From the NCBI GenBank assembly GCA_934772525.1, contig CAKVMI010000003.1, positions 164,503 to 228,502 of the forward strand: a stretch of DNA of 64,000 nt, in the 5' to 3' direction. The position numbers and the translations under genes are program-made. Positions 8,535 through 16,702 of the stretch are shown one piece after another (the first letter of the stretch is position 1; each line of letters begins with the position of its first letter). This DNA comes from an uncultured Clostridia bacterium (GTDB lineage: Bacteria; Bacillota; Clostridia; Christensenellales; UBA1242). The notes under the pieces were generated by a model. The model was not told the origin of the DNA and ran no database searches. It saw only the letters and a list, made by a program, of their open reading frames with translations.

Positions 8535-10088
8535 ATGTTTGAAGTGAGAAATTTATCTATTACTACACTTTCGGGAAGAAAAATTTTAGAAAATGTGAGT
8601 TTTTTGGCTAATGACGGAGATAACATCGCTATCATTGGAGAAGAAGGCAACGGGAAAACCACACTTCTTCGGGCTATAGTTAATAGAGAATCTCTTTCGG
8701 GTTCTTTTATTGTAAACGGGACCATAAAGACCGACTCAAATAATATCGGATACTTAGAACAAATTTTAGACCCCGCTTGGAACGACTTAACGGCTTTAGA
8801 CTACATACTGCAAGACACTCCTACTTCCGAACCCAATTACGAGATATATAATGACTTTGGAGATATTGCTCAAATTGTAAGTCAATTTGGTTTAAAGGAA
8901 GATTTTTTGGATGGCGTTCAACCTATTGGCACTTTATCGGGTGGCGAAAAAGTTAAATTACAACTATTAAAATTAATGTATAAAAAGCCAACATTAATAT
9001 TAATGGACGAACCAACAAATGATTTAGATATTTCGACCCTAGAATTTTTGGAAGACTTTATAAACAAAAAAAACTGTCCTATTATATATGTTTCGCACGA
9101 TGAAACTCTTTTGGAGCATACAGCAAATCACATTTTGCACTTGGAACAGATTAAAAGAAAAACCGAACCACGAGCAACATTTGCAACCGCCACATACACC
9201 GAATATGTAACGGAACGGCTTGCATCCATTGAAAAACAAGACCAAATTGCAACACAAGAACAAGCCGAAAGAAAAGAACAACTAAGAATAACCAATGAAA
9301 TTAAGGGTCGAATTCAGCAAGCAAACCCTGGGCGAACCAACTCAATGAGAGCAGTTATTGCAAGGGAAGCAAGATGGGAGCGAACAAAGGTAACCGAACA
9401 TACCGATACCGAAGACAGCATAAAAGTAAGATTTTTTAATAAAACAACTCTTCCTAATCAAAAAGTCGTTTTAAATATGTCGCTTCCTGAACTTTCTATA
9501 AATGGCAGAGTGCTTGCAAAAGATATCAAATTGGATATTGTAGGCCCCACAAAAGTTGTAATTGTTGGTAATAACGGCTGTGGCAAAAGCACATTTTTAA
9601 AACAAATTGTTAACTATTACTCAACAAACGACATTAGCGGAATTAAAGTATCGTATATGCCACAAAATTATGATGATTTTTTAAACCTAAACGAAACTCC
9701 TTTAGACTTTTTGTGTAAAGATGCAGACAAAGAAGAAAAGGAAATGGTTAGAAAAACATTGGGCAGATTAAAATTTACATCCGACGAAATGACCACCGAA
9801 ATTAAAAGACTTTCTGGCGGACAAAGAGCAAAAATCTACTTAACTAAAATAATGCTAAGCGATAGCAATGTTTTAATTTTAGACGAACCTACAAGAAACT
9901 TAAGCCCTTTATCAAACCCTGCCGTTAGAAGTTTATTTTCGTCATACGGTGGAGCCATTATAAGCATATCTCATGATAGAAAATTTATATCCGAAGTTTT
10001 TGATGAAGCGTACGAATTAACCAAAAATGGACTTAAAAATGCCGATTATTTACTAAAAGAAAACAACAACTCGAGTTTGGAGTCTTAA
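8535..10088 (+). CDS. ABC-F family ATPase (ribosome-associated)
   Basis: Two ABC ATPase domains without membrane segments, joined by a charged helical linker of about 80 residues, as in the translation factors and antibiotic-resistance proteins of the ABC-F class. Domain 1 has Walker A GEEGNGKT (35-42), signature LSGGE (134-138) and DEPTNDLD. Domain 2 has GNNGCGKST, LSGGQR and the unusual DEPTRNLSP in place of DEPTNHLD. The linker contains the SMRAVIAREARWER stretch expected to contact P-site tRNA. An excellent AGGAGG site is present. The length of 517 is within the family range. Whether it is housekeeping or gives ribosome protection against an antibiotic cannot be told from sequence alone. 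Confidence 0.88.
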   Translation: MFEVRNLSITTLSGRKILENVSFLANDGDNIAIIGEEGNGKTTLLRAIVNRESLSGSFIVNGTIKTDSNNIGYLEQILDPAWNDLTALDYILQDTPTSEPNYEIYNDFGDIAQIVSQFGLKEDFLDGVQPIGTLSGGEKVKLQLLKLMYKKPTLILMDEPTNDLDISTLEFLEDFINKKNCPIIYVSHDETLLEHTANHILHLEQIKRKTEPRATFATATYTEYVTERLASIEKQDQIATQEQAERKEQLRITNEIKGRIQQANPGRTNSMRAVIAREARWERTKVTEHTDTEDSIKVRFFNKTTLPNQKVVLNMSLPELSINGRVLAKDIKLDIVGPTKVVIVGNNGCGKSTFLKQIVNYYSTNDISGIKVSYMPQNYDDFLNLNETPLDFLCKDADKEEKEMVRKTLGRLKFTSDEMTTEIKRLSGGQRAKIYLTKIMLSDSNVLILDEPTRNLSPLSNPAVRSLFSSYGGAIISISHDRKFISEVFDEAYELTKNGLKNADYLLKENNNSSLES

Positions 10089-10090
10089 TG

Positions 10091-10133
10091 AAAAAGTGAA
10101 CCGATAAATAAATATAATTGGTTCACTTTTTTT
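10091..10133. terminator. Bidirectional terminator after the ABC-F gene
   Basis: AAAAAGTGAACC (10091-10102) pairs perfectly with GGTTCACTTTTT (10120-10131). T runs on both strands also suit the convergent ybaK gene. Confidence 0.9.
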
Positions 10134-10206
10134 AATTTACCGATTGCGATTTAATGTAAAATGTATTATTGTATTCGTATTATTTTTGTATTTGGATTGG
10201 GTGGGG

Positions 10207-10689
10207 TTATTGGTGAATGGTTAGGTCGGCTAGAGCGAAATTTATTACCTTTTTTAAGTCGCTCAAACTAACTTCCACTTGGTACCCTATTTTTCCGCCC
10301 GAAAAGATTATAGTATCAAAATTTTCGGAAGATGAATCTATAACCGTTTTAAATTGTTTTTTCATACCGATAGGGGAACACCCGCCGTGGATGTAACCAG
10401 TTAATGGCAATAAGTCTTTGCTTTTTAACATTTCAATGCTTTTTTCGGCGACCGCCTTTGCACATTTTTTTAAATCCATTTCGGCATCTACCGGAATTAA
10501 AAATACATAGTTTTGTCCGCTTTTACCGACGGTCACTAGCGTTTTAAAAACTTTTTCGGGGTCTTGACCTAAAACCTTTGCAACGTCGCTTCCGCTAATT
10601 GCACCGCTACCGAGGTAATTATATTGATTATATTTAATTTTCTTTTGGTCTAAAATTCTCATTACATTTGTTTTTTCTTCTGTTTTCAT
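10207..10689 (-). CDS. ybaK: Cys-tRNA(Pro)/Cys-tRNA(Cys) deacylase YbaK/EbsC
   Basis: Trans-editing hydrolase that removes cysteine mis-attached to tRNA-Pro, of the YbaK/ProX fold. Seen are the substrate-pocket lysine block VFKTLVTVG, and GYIHGGCSPIGMKK near residues 98-111, the family hallmark. The length of 160 is normal. An AAGGAAA site precedes the ATG by five bases. It is convergent with the ABC-F gene and separated from the upstream cysteine-rich gene by a strong terminator, so it is likely transcribed alone. Confidence 0.93.
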   Translation of the reverse strand: MKTEEKTNVMRILDQKKIKYNQYNYLGSGAISGSDVAKVLGQDPEKVFKTLVTVGKSGQNYVFLIPVDAEMDLKKCAKAVAEKSIEMLKSKDLLPLTGYIHGGCSPIGMKKQFKTVIDSSSENFDTIIFSGGKIGYQVEVSLSDLKKVINFALADLTIHQ

Positions 10690-10750
10690 TTTGTTTCCTT
10701 TATTTTAGTACTAATATGATTATACATACCAAAGTTAATTTTTGCAAATT

Positions 10751-10778
10751 AAAAACCCGTTTCGTTATTTGAAACGGG
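10751..10778 (-). terminator. Terminator after the cysteine-rich protein gene
   Basis: CCCGTTTC (10756-10763) and GAAACGGG (10771-10778) with a seven-base loop. The minus strand continues with TTTTTAATTT. Confidence 0.9.
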
Positions 10779-10794
10779 AAATTAAAATTAATTT

Positions 10795-11253
10795 TTATCT
10801 AGACTTAGTGTCGTATAATCGGCTTTTTGGAGTAGATACGGTGTTACCTAATTTACAATTACACTTTTTGTCTGGATTTGTTTCGGGACAATTACACTTT
10901 TTAGTGCGGGAAGTTTTACATCCGCAATTTTTGTTTTGTGCCGTTGTTTTGGTACGATTCCCGAGCTTTGCTGAACAACCTTTAGTTCTGGTGCCTGTAC
11001 TTAATTTTGCAGAGCACGCCTTGGTTTTAGTGCCACAAGCTTTGGTAGATGCACTTATCTTTACACCTACTTTTTGCTTCGCACAACAGTTTTTTGTGCT
11101 AGATTTTGTAGTTGAACCTGAGCACGCTTTTGTTTTTGTGGAGCAATTTCTAGTTCTTGTAGAACTTGACTTTGCTGAGCACCCACGAGTGCTTACCTTA
11201 GCACTACAAGACTTAACCTTACTTGAACCACACGCTTTTTGTTTTGTTGCCAT
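10795..11253 (-). CDS. Cysteine/lysine-rich repetitive cationic protein
   Basis: No family recognised. The 152-residue product has 16 Cys, very many Lys/Arg/Ser/Thr and only three acidic residues. The N-terminal two thirds repeats units such as TKAC, CSAK and TKNC at spacings of 7-17. The last third has three CxC pairs (110/112, 120/122, 131/133), as in metal-binding thioneins. No signal peptide or membrane segment is seen. The AGGAGG ribosome site six bases before the ATG and the strong terminator argue for real, high expression. It starts 65 bases after the degenerate ABC gene on the same strand and may be cotranscribed with it. Options are a metal sponge, a structural or spore-coat-like cross-linked protein, or a modified peptide precursor. 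None is proven. Confidence 0.75.
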   Translation of the reverse strand: MATKQKACGSSKVKSCSAKVSTRGCSAKSSSTRTRNCSTKTKACSGSTTKSSTKNCCAKQKVGVKISASTKACGTKTKACSAKLSTGTRTKGCSAKLGNRTKTTAQNKNCGCKTSRTKKCNCPETNPDKKCNCKLGNTVSTPKSRLYDTKSR

Positions 11254-11318
11254 AATTTACCTCCTAAAATAAAATATTCTGGCACTACTATTTTGAGAAA
11301 ATTTGACAAATTTATTCA

Positions 11319-12932
11319 TTATTTTACAAAATTTAGTCCTGCACCCTTAACAAACTGAAATGGGTCATAAATTAGAATACATTTATTTTCACAATACTTT
11401 TTTAGCGTGGAGATGATTTTTGAAGAGTATAAACTTAAACTTTCTTCCATTTTTATATAAACGATTTCGGCGTCCGAAAGAATTGCTCTAGTAATATTTA
11501 AAAGCGTAAGTAATACTTTATTTTCTATATTACTTGCAAAATCTATTTGGTCTTGTGGAAGAGACTCAATAATTTTTTCAGCACCAAGAGAGTTTAATAT
11601 TTCAATTATTTTTTCTTCGTCATTTTGAATGATTTGTAGGTTTTCAATTATGTTATCCTTAAACATTTCGTTTTCGTTTGTAACTGGCATAAACTTTTCT
11701 ACCAAATTAAGACAATCTAACTGTTTGCCGTTTTTTATTAGTTTAAACTTTTCTTGTTTTTCCGCATTGAAAACCCAAGCAAACTTTTTATCTTGAAAAA
11801 CATATATTTTATTTAATTCCAATTCAATTTTTTGGGTGGAAGTATCGTTTAGTATGAAATTCTTTTCACTTGTGATTGTTAAAATAATACTAGGTGGCGA
11901 ATTGGATTTTGTGTTAAAAGTGGTATCTTTTTCTGTAGATTTTACGTCTTGAGGGTCGGATAAAGTAACGCTTGTATCCGCCTTTTTGTCTTGGTTTCCA
12001 CAATTTAAAAATTCATTAATTCGCTTTACCTTTTCATCCAGTTCAGATATTTCAATGGTAAAATCAAAGGCGTTTTCGGTGAGTTTTACAAAGGAAGTCG
12101 AGTAATCTATAAGCACCAAGAATATTGAAAGTGGCAAAACCAGATTGTTAAACTCAAAATAACAGACCATAAAAACAACCGAAAGCATTGTATACCAGTA
12201 AATTTGGATAAAATTATCCTTTATAGAACGCTTAGAATAAAGAGTATTGTAACTATTTACATACCCCTTTAGTCTTCGCTCTTGCTCTAATAAAACGGGC
12301 GAATTTAAGTTGTATTTATTGATGACATCGCTCATATTTATTATTTCATCTGTTTTTCGTGCCGTTGCCATTTCGTTTGCTTGCATTATGCTACTACTTT
12401 TTTGCTTAGTGTGGTTGTACATTAGTAAAAGCGAATACCCCACCGCACTCATAATAACTAACATCACCCCAACAACGTAACTATAACAAAAAATTATGAC
12501 TAGTAGCACAATAAACTTTATTAGGCTTGCCGTTCTTAAAATAATGGTATCTAGAAAAGTTGCCACACCAAATATATCACTATTGATACAGTAATCAAGT
12601 TTAACATTATCTACTTTCTTTTCTTTAGTTAATAGCACCGACTCTGACACTTTGCGTTGAAGCGAAATATAAGTGCCAGAAATAAGTCCCGTATAATTAG
12701 AATAATTTATGTGCCACGCTATATGCTCCATTATTATTAGCCCCAAGTTTATAGCAAGCCAAATAAGTGCAAGTGTAGTGCTATGCACCGACGCATTACT
12801 AATAAATGAAGACAGTGCAATTGGTTCGGTTATTGCACAAACTAAAATAACAACATTTGTTAGCACACTTACTGCCATTAGCCGATTTTCTGTAACAACT
12901 AGTTTTTTCCATTCTTTAAGTGTTTTTATCAT
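11319..12932 (-). CDS. ABC exporter-like protein with a degenerate ATPase domain
   Basis: Residues 1-310 look like a type IV (exporter) ABC transmembrane domain with about six hydrophobic segments. After an acidic, Ser/Thr-rich linker, residues about 345-537 follow the layout of a nucleotide-binding domain but without its catalytic motifs. The Walker A region reads KFAWVFNAEKQEKFK. The signature and Walker B stretch reads NKVLLTLLNITRAILSDAE followed by IVYIKMEES, where LSGGQ and LLLDEATS are expected. The switch His is not visible. A GGTGGAGA site precedes the ATG. It is intact over 537 codons, so it is maintained rather than decaying by frameshift. It may act with a separate ATPase or as a non-transport receptor. 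Confidence 0.7.
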   Translation of the reverse strand: MIKTLKEWKKLVVTENRLMAVSVLTNVVILVCAITEPIALSSFISNASVHSTTLALIWLAINLGLIIMEHIAWHINYSNYTGLISGTYISLQRKVSESVLLTKEKKVDNVKLDYCINSDIFGVATFLDTIILRTASLIKFIVLLVIIFCYSYVVGVMLVIMSAVGYSLLLMYNHTKQKSSSIMQANEMATARKTDEIINMSDVINKYNLNSPVLLEQERRLKGYVNSYNTLYSKRSIKDNFIQIYWYTMLSVVFMVCYFEFNNLVLPLSIFLVLIDYSTSFVKLTENAFDFTIEISELDEKVKRINEFLNCGNQDKKADTSVTLSDPQDVKSTEKDTTFNTKSNSPPSIILTITSEKNFILNDTSTQKIELELNKIYVFQDKKFAWVFNAEKQEKFKLIKNGKQLDCLNLVEKFMPVTNENEMFKDNIIENLQIIQNDEEKIIEILNSLGAEKIIESLPQDQIDFASNIENKVLLTLLNITRAILSDAEIVYIKMEESLSLYSSKIISTLKKYCENKCILIYDPFQFVKGAGLNFVK

Positions 12933-12952
12933 AAATCTCCACCAAATTTAAG

Positions 12953-12981
12953 TTGTAAATATATCATTATTATGTTATAAT
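12953..12981 (+). promoter_or_regulatory. Promoter of the DUF805 gene
   Basis: TTGTAA (12953-12958), a 17-base spacer and TATAAT (12976-12981). The gene starts at 13026 after an AGGAGA site. Confidence 0.7.
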
Positions 12982-13025
12982 CACTTAAAAATAATCAATA
13001 TTTGAATTGATTTTAGGAGAAATAT

Positions 13026-13583
13026 ATGTTTGCAAGTTACAAAGTTATGTGGAAGTACGCATTTAACTTCTATTCTTTAGAAAATAAAAAGACCTTTTGG
13101 CAAGCATTTGGCTTGCATTTTGCCATATTACTACTAGTGTGGCTTGGTGGAGCACTTTGGGCACCACTACTAATACTTGCACTTTTGTATTCTGTATGTA
13201 GCCTTGTACCCGTAATTTCACTTGCGGTTAGAAGATTACACGATACCGACACCACTGGGCTATACCTATTTATGATTTTTATACCAATTGCGGGAATTGT
13301 ATTTGTAACACTAAAACTACTAGAAAAATCTAATTATAACCCTGAAAAAATAAAGGTAAAAGACGAAACAAAACCCGACTCTAGTAATTTTGAAAACACC
13401 CCAAAAGAAACTTCACCCGATGTGACAAAGAACGAAAGTTCCAAGCCTAAAGACATCGATAATTTGAACGAAAATTCACAACATAACGAAACGGACACCG
13501 ACAAAATAATCAACGAAAACGCAAGTTCTGAAAACGAAGATATTAATAATTTAAACGAGACTTCACAACATTCAACCACTTAA
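13026..13583 (+). CDS. DUF805 family membrane protein with low-complexity tail
   Basis: Inner-membrane protein of the DUF805 family, recognised by RRLHDTDTTGL (about residues 68-78) between hydrophobic segments at roughly 30-60 and 80-98. The function is unknown in all members. The C-terminal 80 residues are a hydrophilic Asn/Glu/Ser/Lys tail with two related segments (DIDNLNENSQHNET and DINNLNETSQHSTT), i.e. an internal duplication. It has a good promoter and an AGGAGA site. It stands just before the toxin remnant, but I see no functional link. Confidence 0.85.
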   Translation: MFASYKVMWKYAFNFYSLENKKTFWQAFGLHFAILLLVWLGGALWAPLLILALLYSVCSLVPVISLAVRRLHDTDTTGLYLFMIFIPIAGIVFVTLKLLEKSNYNPEKIKVKDETKPDSSNFENTPKETSPDVTKNESSKPKDIDNLNENSQHNETDTDKIINENASSENEDINNLNETSQHSTT

Positions 13584-13603
13584 AAAATTTTTCGAAATAA
13601 TAA

Positions 13604-13927
13604 TTGACATTCAAAATAAATTATGAAAAAGAGTACGGCAAAGCATCAGATTGTATAGAAGATGGTGAATGGCACCACATTGTCGAACAACAAACAGTTG
13701 AAAAAGGAATTAATACAGGAACAAGTGTTTACAACTCTCAAAATACCGTTGCCATTTCTAAAAATTTACACCATAAAATCTCTGGATATTACTCGTCTCT
13801 TTATAAAAATGGTCAAACTTTTAGACAATATGTAAATACATTGCCATACGAACAACAATATGCTGAGGGTTTAAGGGTTTTATCTGAATTAGCAAAGCAG
13901 TTTGGAGAAACTGTAATATGGCTTTAA
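13604..13927 (+). pseudogene. Orphan C-terminal nuclease tip of a polymorphic toxin
   Basis: About 107 codons resembling the C-terminal HNH/endonuclease VII-like domains of contact-dependent or Rhs/WXG toxins. EWHHIVEQ is followed by a segment with NSQNTVAISK and then HHKISGYYSS, closing with an EQQYAEGLRVL end. There is no ATG and no ribosome site. The open frame begins directly after in-frame TAA codons, with only a TTG available. The delivery part of the toxin is absent, so I read it as an orphan tip. An immunity-like gene follows 18 bases later. A short, newly started protein from the TTG cannot be excluded. Confidence 0.65.
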
Positions 13928-13945
13928 GCTTTAAAAGGATTAATT

Positions 13946-14371
13946 ATGAAAAAAACAATAGAAAATACAATACAACAATTTATTGATGACACAATATTCT
14001 TAAGCAATTATTTAAAAGTTGAGAATCTATCAAACACTGATTATGATGCAAAACTTACAGTAAAAATTGGCAAAAGGATAGAAAACAATGCCACTTATAT
14101 TATTCAGAATGGCGGAGTTGAACAATTCTTAAAATTATTAGACAATGAAAACATTGCTGTTGCATCTTCAGCTGCTGAATATTTATATCCGTTATATCCG
14201 TCAAGATGCATAGAAATTATTTCTAAACGTGCAAAAAGCATTAAAAACCCCTTGGACAGAAAGCGTGAAGAAGACTTAATTGAAGGATTAGAGAAAGATA
14301 AGGCTTTCTTTACAGGTCATTTTAAAACCATATATGGCAAAGAAGATTATAAAAGTTTATCAAGAGAATAA
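13946..14371 (+). CDS. Probable immunity protein (DUF2019-like) for the toxin tip
   Basis: A 141-residue soluble, mostly helical protein with ASSAAEYLYPLYPSRCIEI near the middle. This resembles DUF2019-type immunity proteins found beside HNH toxin tips. An AAAGGA site stands six bases before the ATG. Position directly after a toxin C-terminus is the main functional clue. A paralogue with the same core (SRNLFPLYPTETMSI) lies at 14467. The expected role is to bind and block the cognate nuclease in the cytoplasm. Confidence 0.7.
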   Translation: MKKTIENTIQQFIDDTIFLSNYLKVENLSNTDYDAKLTVKIGKRIENNATYIIQNGGVEQFLKLLDNENIAVASSAAEYLYPLYPSRCIEIISKRAKSIKNPLDRKREEDLIEGLEKDKAFFTGHFKTIYGKEDYKSLSRE

Positions 14372-14455
14372 TTTTATGAGCAACAATATGCAAAAGGACT
14401 AGAAGTATTAAAAATGTTTGCAGAACAATTAGGCGAAAAAATTATTTGGTTATAA
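14372..14455 (+). pseudogene. 27-codon remnant of a second toxin tip
   Basis: Starting one base after the first immunity stop, the frame reads FYEQQYAKGLEVLKMFAEQ and continues LGEKIIWL to TAA. It matches the last 27 residues of the upstream tip (PYEQQYAEGLRVL...FGETVIWL). Everything upstream of it is gone. The second immunity gene follows at once. This is direct evidence that a second toxin-immunity cassette once stood here. Confidence 0.8.
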
Positions 14456-14466
14456 AGGATTCAAAC

Positions 14467-14910
14467 ATGCAAAAAACTTTAGATTTAAAAATTAATGAAT
14501 TAAAAAAATTAATTATTAAATTGCATAGCATTAATGAAATACAAAACGATTTTTCAAAACATAATGTCAAAGAGAGTTTAACACTTGGCTCAAAGTTCAA
14601 TAAATTACTAAATGAAATTTTAAATTCAGAAACTGGAATACAAAAATTAATAAAATTAATGCATGACGAAAATCCCGTGGTTAGTTTTGTTATTTCCAGA
14701 AATTTATTCCCGTTGTATCCAACCGAAACTATGTCAATTATGAAGCATTATGCAGAAAGAATTGATGACCCGTTAGAAAAAATGCGTGTAAACGATGTCA
14801 TTACGGGATTTGAATCTAAACAGTTAGTATTTATGAATCAATTTAAAAAATTATACAATACTGACAATTTAGATGAATTAAATCGTGAATCAAAGAGAAA
14901 GTGTAAATAG
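14467..14910 (+). CDS. Second immunity-like protein (DUF2019-like)
   Basis: A 147-residue helical protein, paralogous to the immunity gene at 13946. It shares the FPLYP core and an aligned C-terminal end (FKKLYNTDNLDELNRES versus FKTIYGKEDYKSLSRE). The ATG at 14467 follows AAAGGATT. An in-frame TTG at 14446 lies inside the toxin remnant and is unlikely to be the start. Retention of immunity genes after loss of the toxin is typical of orphan toxin cassettes. Confidence 0.7.
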   Translation: MQKTLDLKINELKKLIIKLHSINEIQNDFSKHNVKESLTLGSKFNKLLNEILNSETGIQKLIKLMHDENPVVSFVISRNLFPLYPTETMSIMKHYAERIDDPLEKMRVNDVITGFESKQLVFMNQFKKLYNTDNLDELNRESKRKCK

Positions 14911-15087
14911 TATTTATGTAAAATAATTTAACTTATAATTTTACTAAAATTAGCCGAGAGTTTATATAAAGTGATGGGATAAAAATATTTACTCTTGCAT
15001 ATATGCAGTAAAACAATATGTTATTTATAATTCCGTTTAACTTGTGCTATACTAACTTAGTTTATACAAAACTTAAATTTATCTTTT

Positions 15088-15112
15088 CCACCAGCACAGC
15101 TGGTGGTTTTTA
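15088..15112 (+). terminator. Terminator
   Basis: CCACCAGC (15088-15095) with GCTGGTGG (15099-15106), a three-base loop and a following T run. Confidence 0.85.
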
Positions 15113-15122
15113 TTTCATAGTA

Positions 15123-15161
15123 AAAAGCGAAAGTGTTAAGCTTACCAACACTTTCGCTTTT
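15123..15161. terminator. Bidirectional terminator
   Basis: AAAAGCGAAAGTGTT (15123-15137) pairs perfectly with AACACTTTCGCTTTT (15147-15161). It can end the minus-strand gene at 15275. Confidence 0.85.
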
Positions 15162-15274
15162 GTTTGCCTTTATCTAATTAATATATGAATACTTGTTTTA
15201 TGGATACTATGTTTATGGGGCGAAGTTAAACTAATTTATATTAAAATAAGCACCCATTAAAGTGATATGATATA

Positions 15275-15700
15275 TTATTTTGTAGATTCATCGTCATCTA
15301 TACCCAAAGACAATTTATCTATATAACGCGATGCAGATGCGATTTGCGATGAACTTTTTCTATTTTCATCTTCATTTAAAGTTTTTATAGCACCTTTTAG
15401 CCAAGGATATGGCATTTGACCAATTTTAGTCTTAGCAAATTTATCCCCACCATTAGTATATTTTTGTTCATTTAATACACAAAACAAACTAGAAATATCA
15501 CAAATTCTTAGTAAATCTTCCTTTACTTCCGGTGTTTGAATAATCCAAAAATCGTCATCACAAATTGAATTTGCGAAATCTATAACTTGCTTTGAAAATT
15601 GGTTTAGTTCGTTCAATAAATACACTTTTTTTCCTGTATTTTCAAATTCTCTAATTATTTTGTAAATCATAATACTACTTGGATTTGATGGTGTTGACAT
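15275..15700 (-). CDS. Hypothetical soluble protein
   Basis: Not recognised. The 141 residues have no membrane segment or signal peptide. A Ser/Pro-rich start leads to a mixed helical body containing FANSICDDDFWIIQTPEVKE, and a short acidic tail ends the protein (GIDDDESTK). An AAGGAGA site seven bases before the ATG and a consensus promoter (15739-15767) support expression. Its neighbours are unrelated transcripts, so context gives no function. Confidence 0.7.
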   Translation of the reverse strand: MSTPSNPSSIMIYKIIREFENTGKKVYLLNELNQFSKQVIDFANSICDDDFWIIQTPEVKEDLLRICDISSLFCVLNEQKYTNGGDKFAKTKIGQMPYPWLKGAIKTLNEDENRKSSSQIASASRYIDKLSLGIDDDESTK

Positions 15701-15738
15701 AGTTTTCTCCTTAGATATTTTTCCTTAAATATATAAGC

Positions 15739-15767
15739 ATTATAACTTATTAATGAAATTGATTCAA
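15739..15767 (-). promoter_or_regulatory. Promoter of the hypothetical gene at 15275
   Basis: Minus strand TTGAAT (15767-15762), a 17-base spacer and TATAAT (15744-15739). Confidence 0.65.
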
Positions 15768-15875
15768 TAGCTTGATATAAATAAATTTTGACAACTAATT
15801 TAAATTTTATATTTTTGATTAAGTTCTAGAGTGCTTGCTTTTAGCATAAATTCTTATGTTTTGTAGATTTAAAAG

Positions 15876-15909
15876 ACAAAAACCCCATAAATTACTCTGG
15901 GGTTTTTGT
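15876..15909. terminator. Terminator hairpin
   Basis: ACAAAAACCCC (15876-15886) pairs with GGGGTTTTTGT (15899-15909). It lies between the lipoprotein operon and the hypothetical gene, and suits the minus-strand operon. Confidence 0.75.
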
Positions 15910-15932
15910 TGAAATTTGTAATTTTTTGGATA

Positions 15933-16111
15933 TAGTTTTTAACAATAATTTAAAAACTGTTGAAAAGTGGTTTTTGTAAACTAGATAGTTTTTAACAATT
16001 GTTTATAATTCTGTTAAAATATTGATTTTTATAAATTGGGTAGTTTTTAACAATTATTTATATTTTTGTCAAAAAGTAGTTTTAACAACTATTCAAAAGT
16101 CTGTTAAAAAG
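15933..16111. repeat. About 54-bp tandem repeat with TAGTTTTTAACAA core
   Basis: TAGTTTTTAACAA begins at 15933, 15986 and 16041, and a shorter TAGTTTTAACAAC begins at 16077 (spacings 53, 55 and 36). The segments between also share CTGTTRAAA words. It follows the lipoprotein stop codon. Similar TGTTAAAAAC words recur near 25.7 and 49.6 kb. Confidence 0.6.
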
Positions 16112-16114
16112 CAA

Positions 16115-16702
16115 TTATTTATGTTCACCGAATACTTCAATTTGCTTTAGTCTTATACTTAATTTTTCAGCTACAGAATTTTCTTCTTTATAAGAAGTGT
16201 CGTCTATTTCTAGCGTGAAAGTTGGAGCAGTTTTATCTTGAACGGTTCCATTTATGTAAAATACTAGTTTAGTTTCAGTACCTGCAATCATTTCCAAACT
16301 GGTTTTGCCAGATACGAAACAATACAAATCGTTTTTACTATCAAAATACGCCTTATCTTCAGCAACATCTTTAATGTTAGTGATTTTAAAATCGAAATCT
16401 AAGATGCAATCTTTATTTGAAACAAAGGTGTATTCTACCCTATAAATTGACATATATGCAATCCACTTAAGATTGCCGGTTAGGGTTACTTTGGTTAATT
16501 GAATAGAACTTGCGTCATCTGAAAATAAGTCAGCCATACTAATTGTGCTAGATTTTGTTTTGCCATAACTTGTATAACTTACAGTATCCGCAAAATATGT
16601 AGCGTTAGCTATTGGTTTTTCCGCTTTTCCGCAAGCAACCATACATATGCTAATTACCCCCATTAAGATGCCACAAACAATGCCCTTTATGAGTCTTTTC
16701 AT
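16115..16702 (-). CDS. Putative lipoprotein
   Basis: A 195-residue secreted lipoprotein. Lys/Arg at residues 2-6 and a hydrophobic core are followed by a MVAC lipobox (21-24), so Cys24 should be lipidated and the protein anchored outside the membrane. The mature part is beta-rich with no recognised domain. Its ATG shares a base with the degV stop (TAATG), making it the last gene of the ftsH-lepB-degV operon. A tandem repeat and a terminator follow. Confidence 0.8.
   Translation of the reverse strand: MKRLIKGIVCGILMGVISICMVACGKAEKPIANATYFADTVSYTSYGKTKSSTISMADLFSDDASSIQLTKVTLTGNLKWIAYMSIYRVEYTFVSNKDCILDFDFKITNIKDVAEDKAYFDSKNDLYCFVSGKTSLEMIAGTETKLVFYINGTVQDKTAPTFTLEIDDTSYKEENSVAEKLSIRLKQIEVFGEHK

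Larger units (their letters stand above)
14911..15274. other. Intergenic stretch with two hairpin terminators
   Basis: No gene is visible in these 364 bases. They hold the two terminators listed separately and a TTGTGC/TATACT-like element near 15050 that could be a weak promoter. Confidence 0.5.

Noticed and set aside
10742..11272. Plus-strand open frame opposite the Cys/Lys-rich gene
   Set aside because: It has no ribosome site, and its Leu/Val/Phe-rich content is what the complement of a Lys/Ser/Thr/Cys-rich gene gives.
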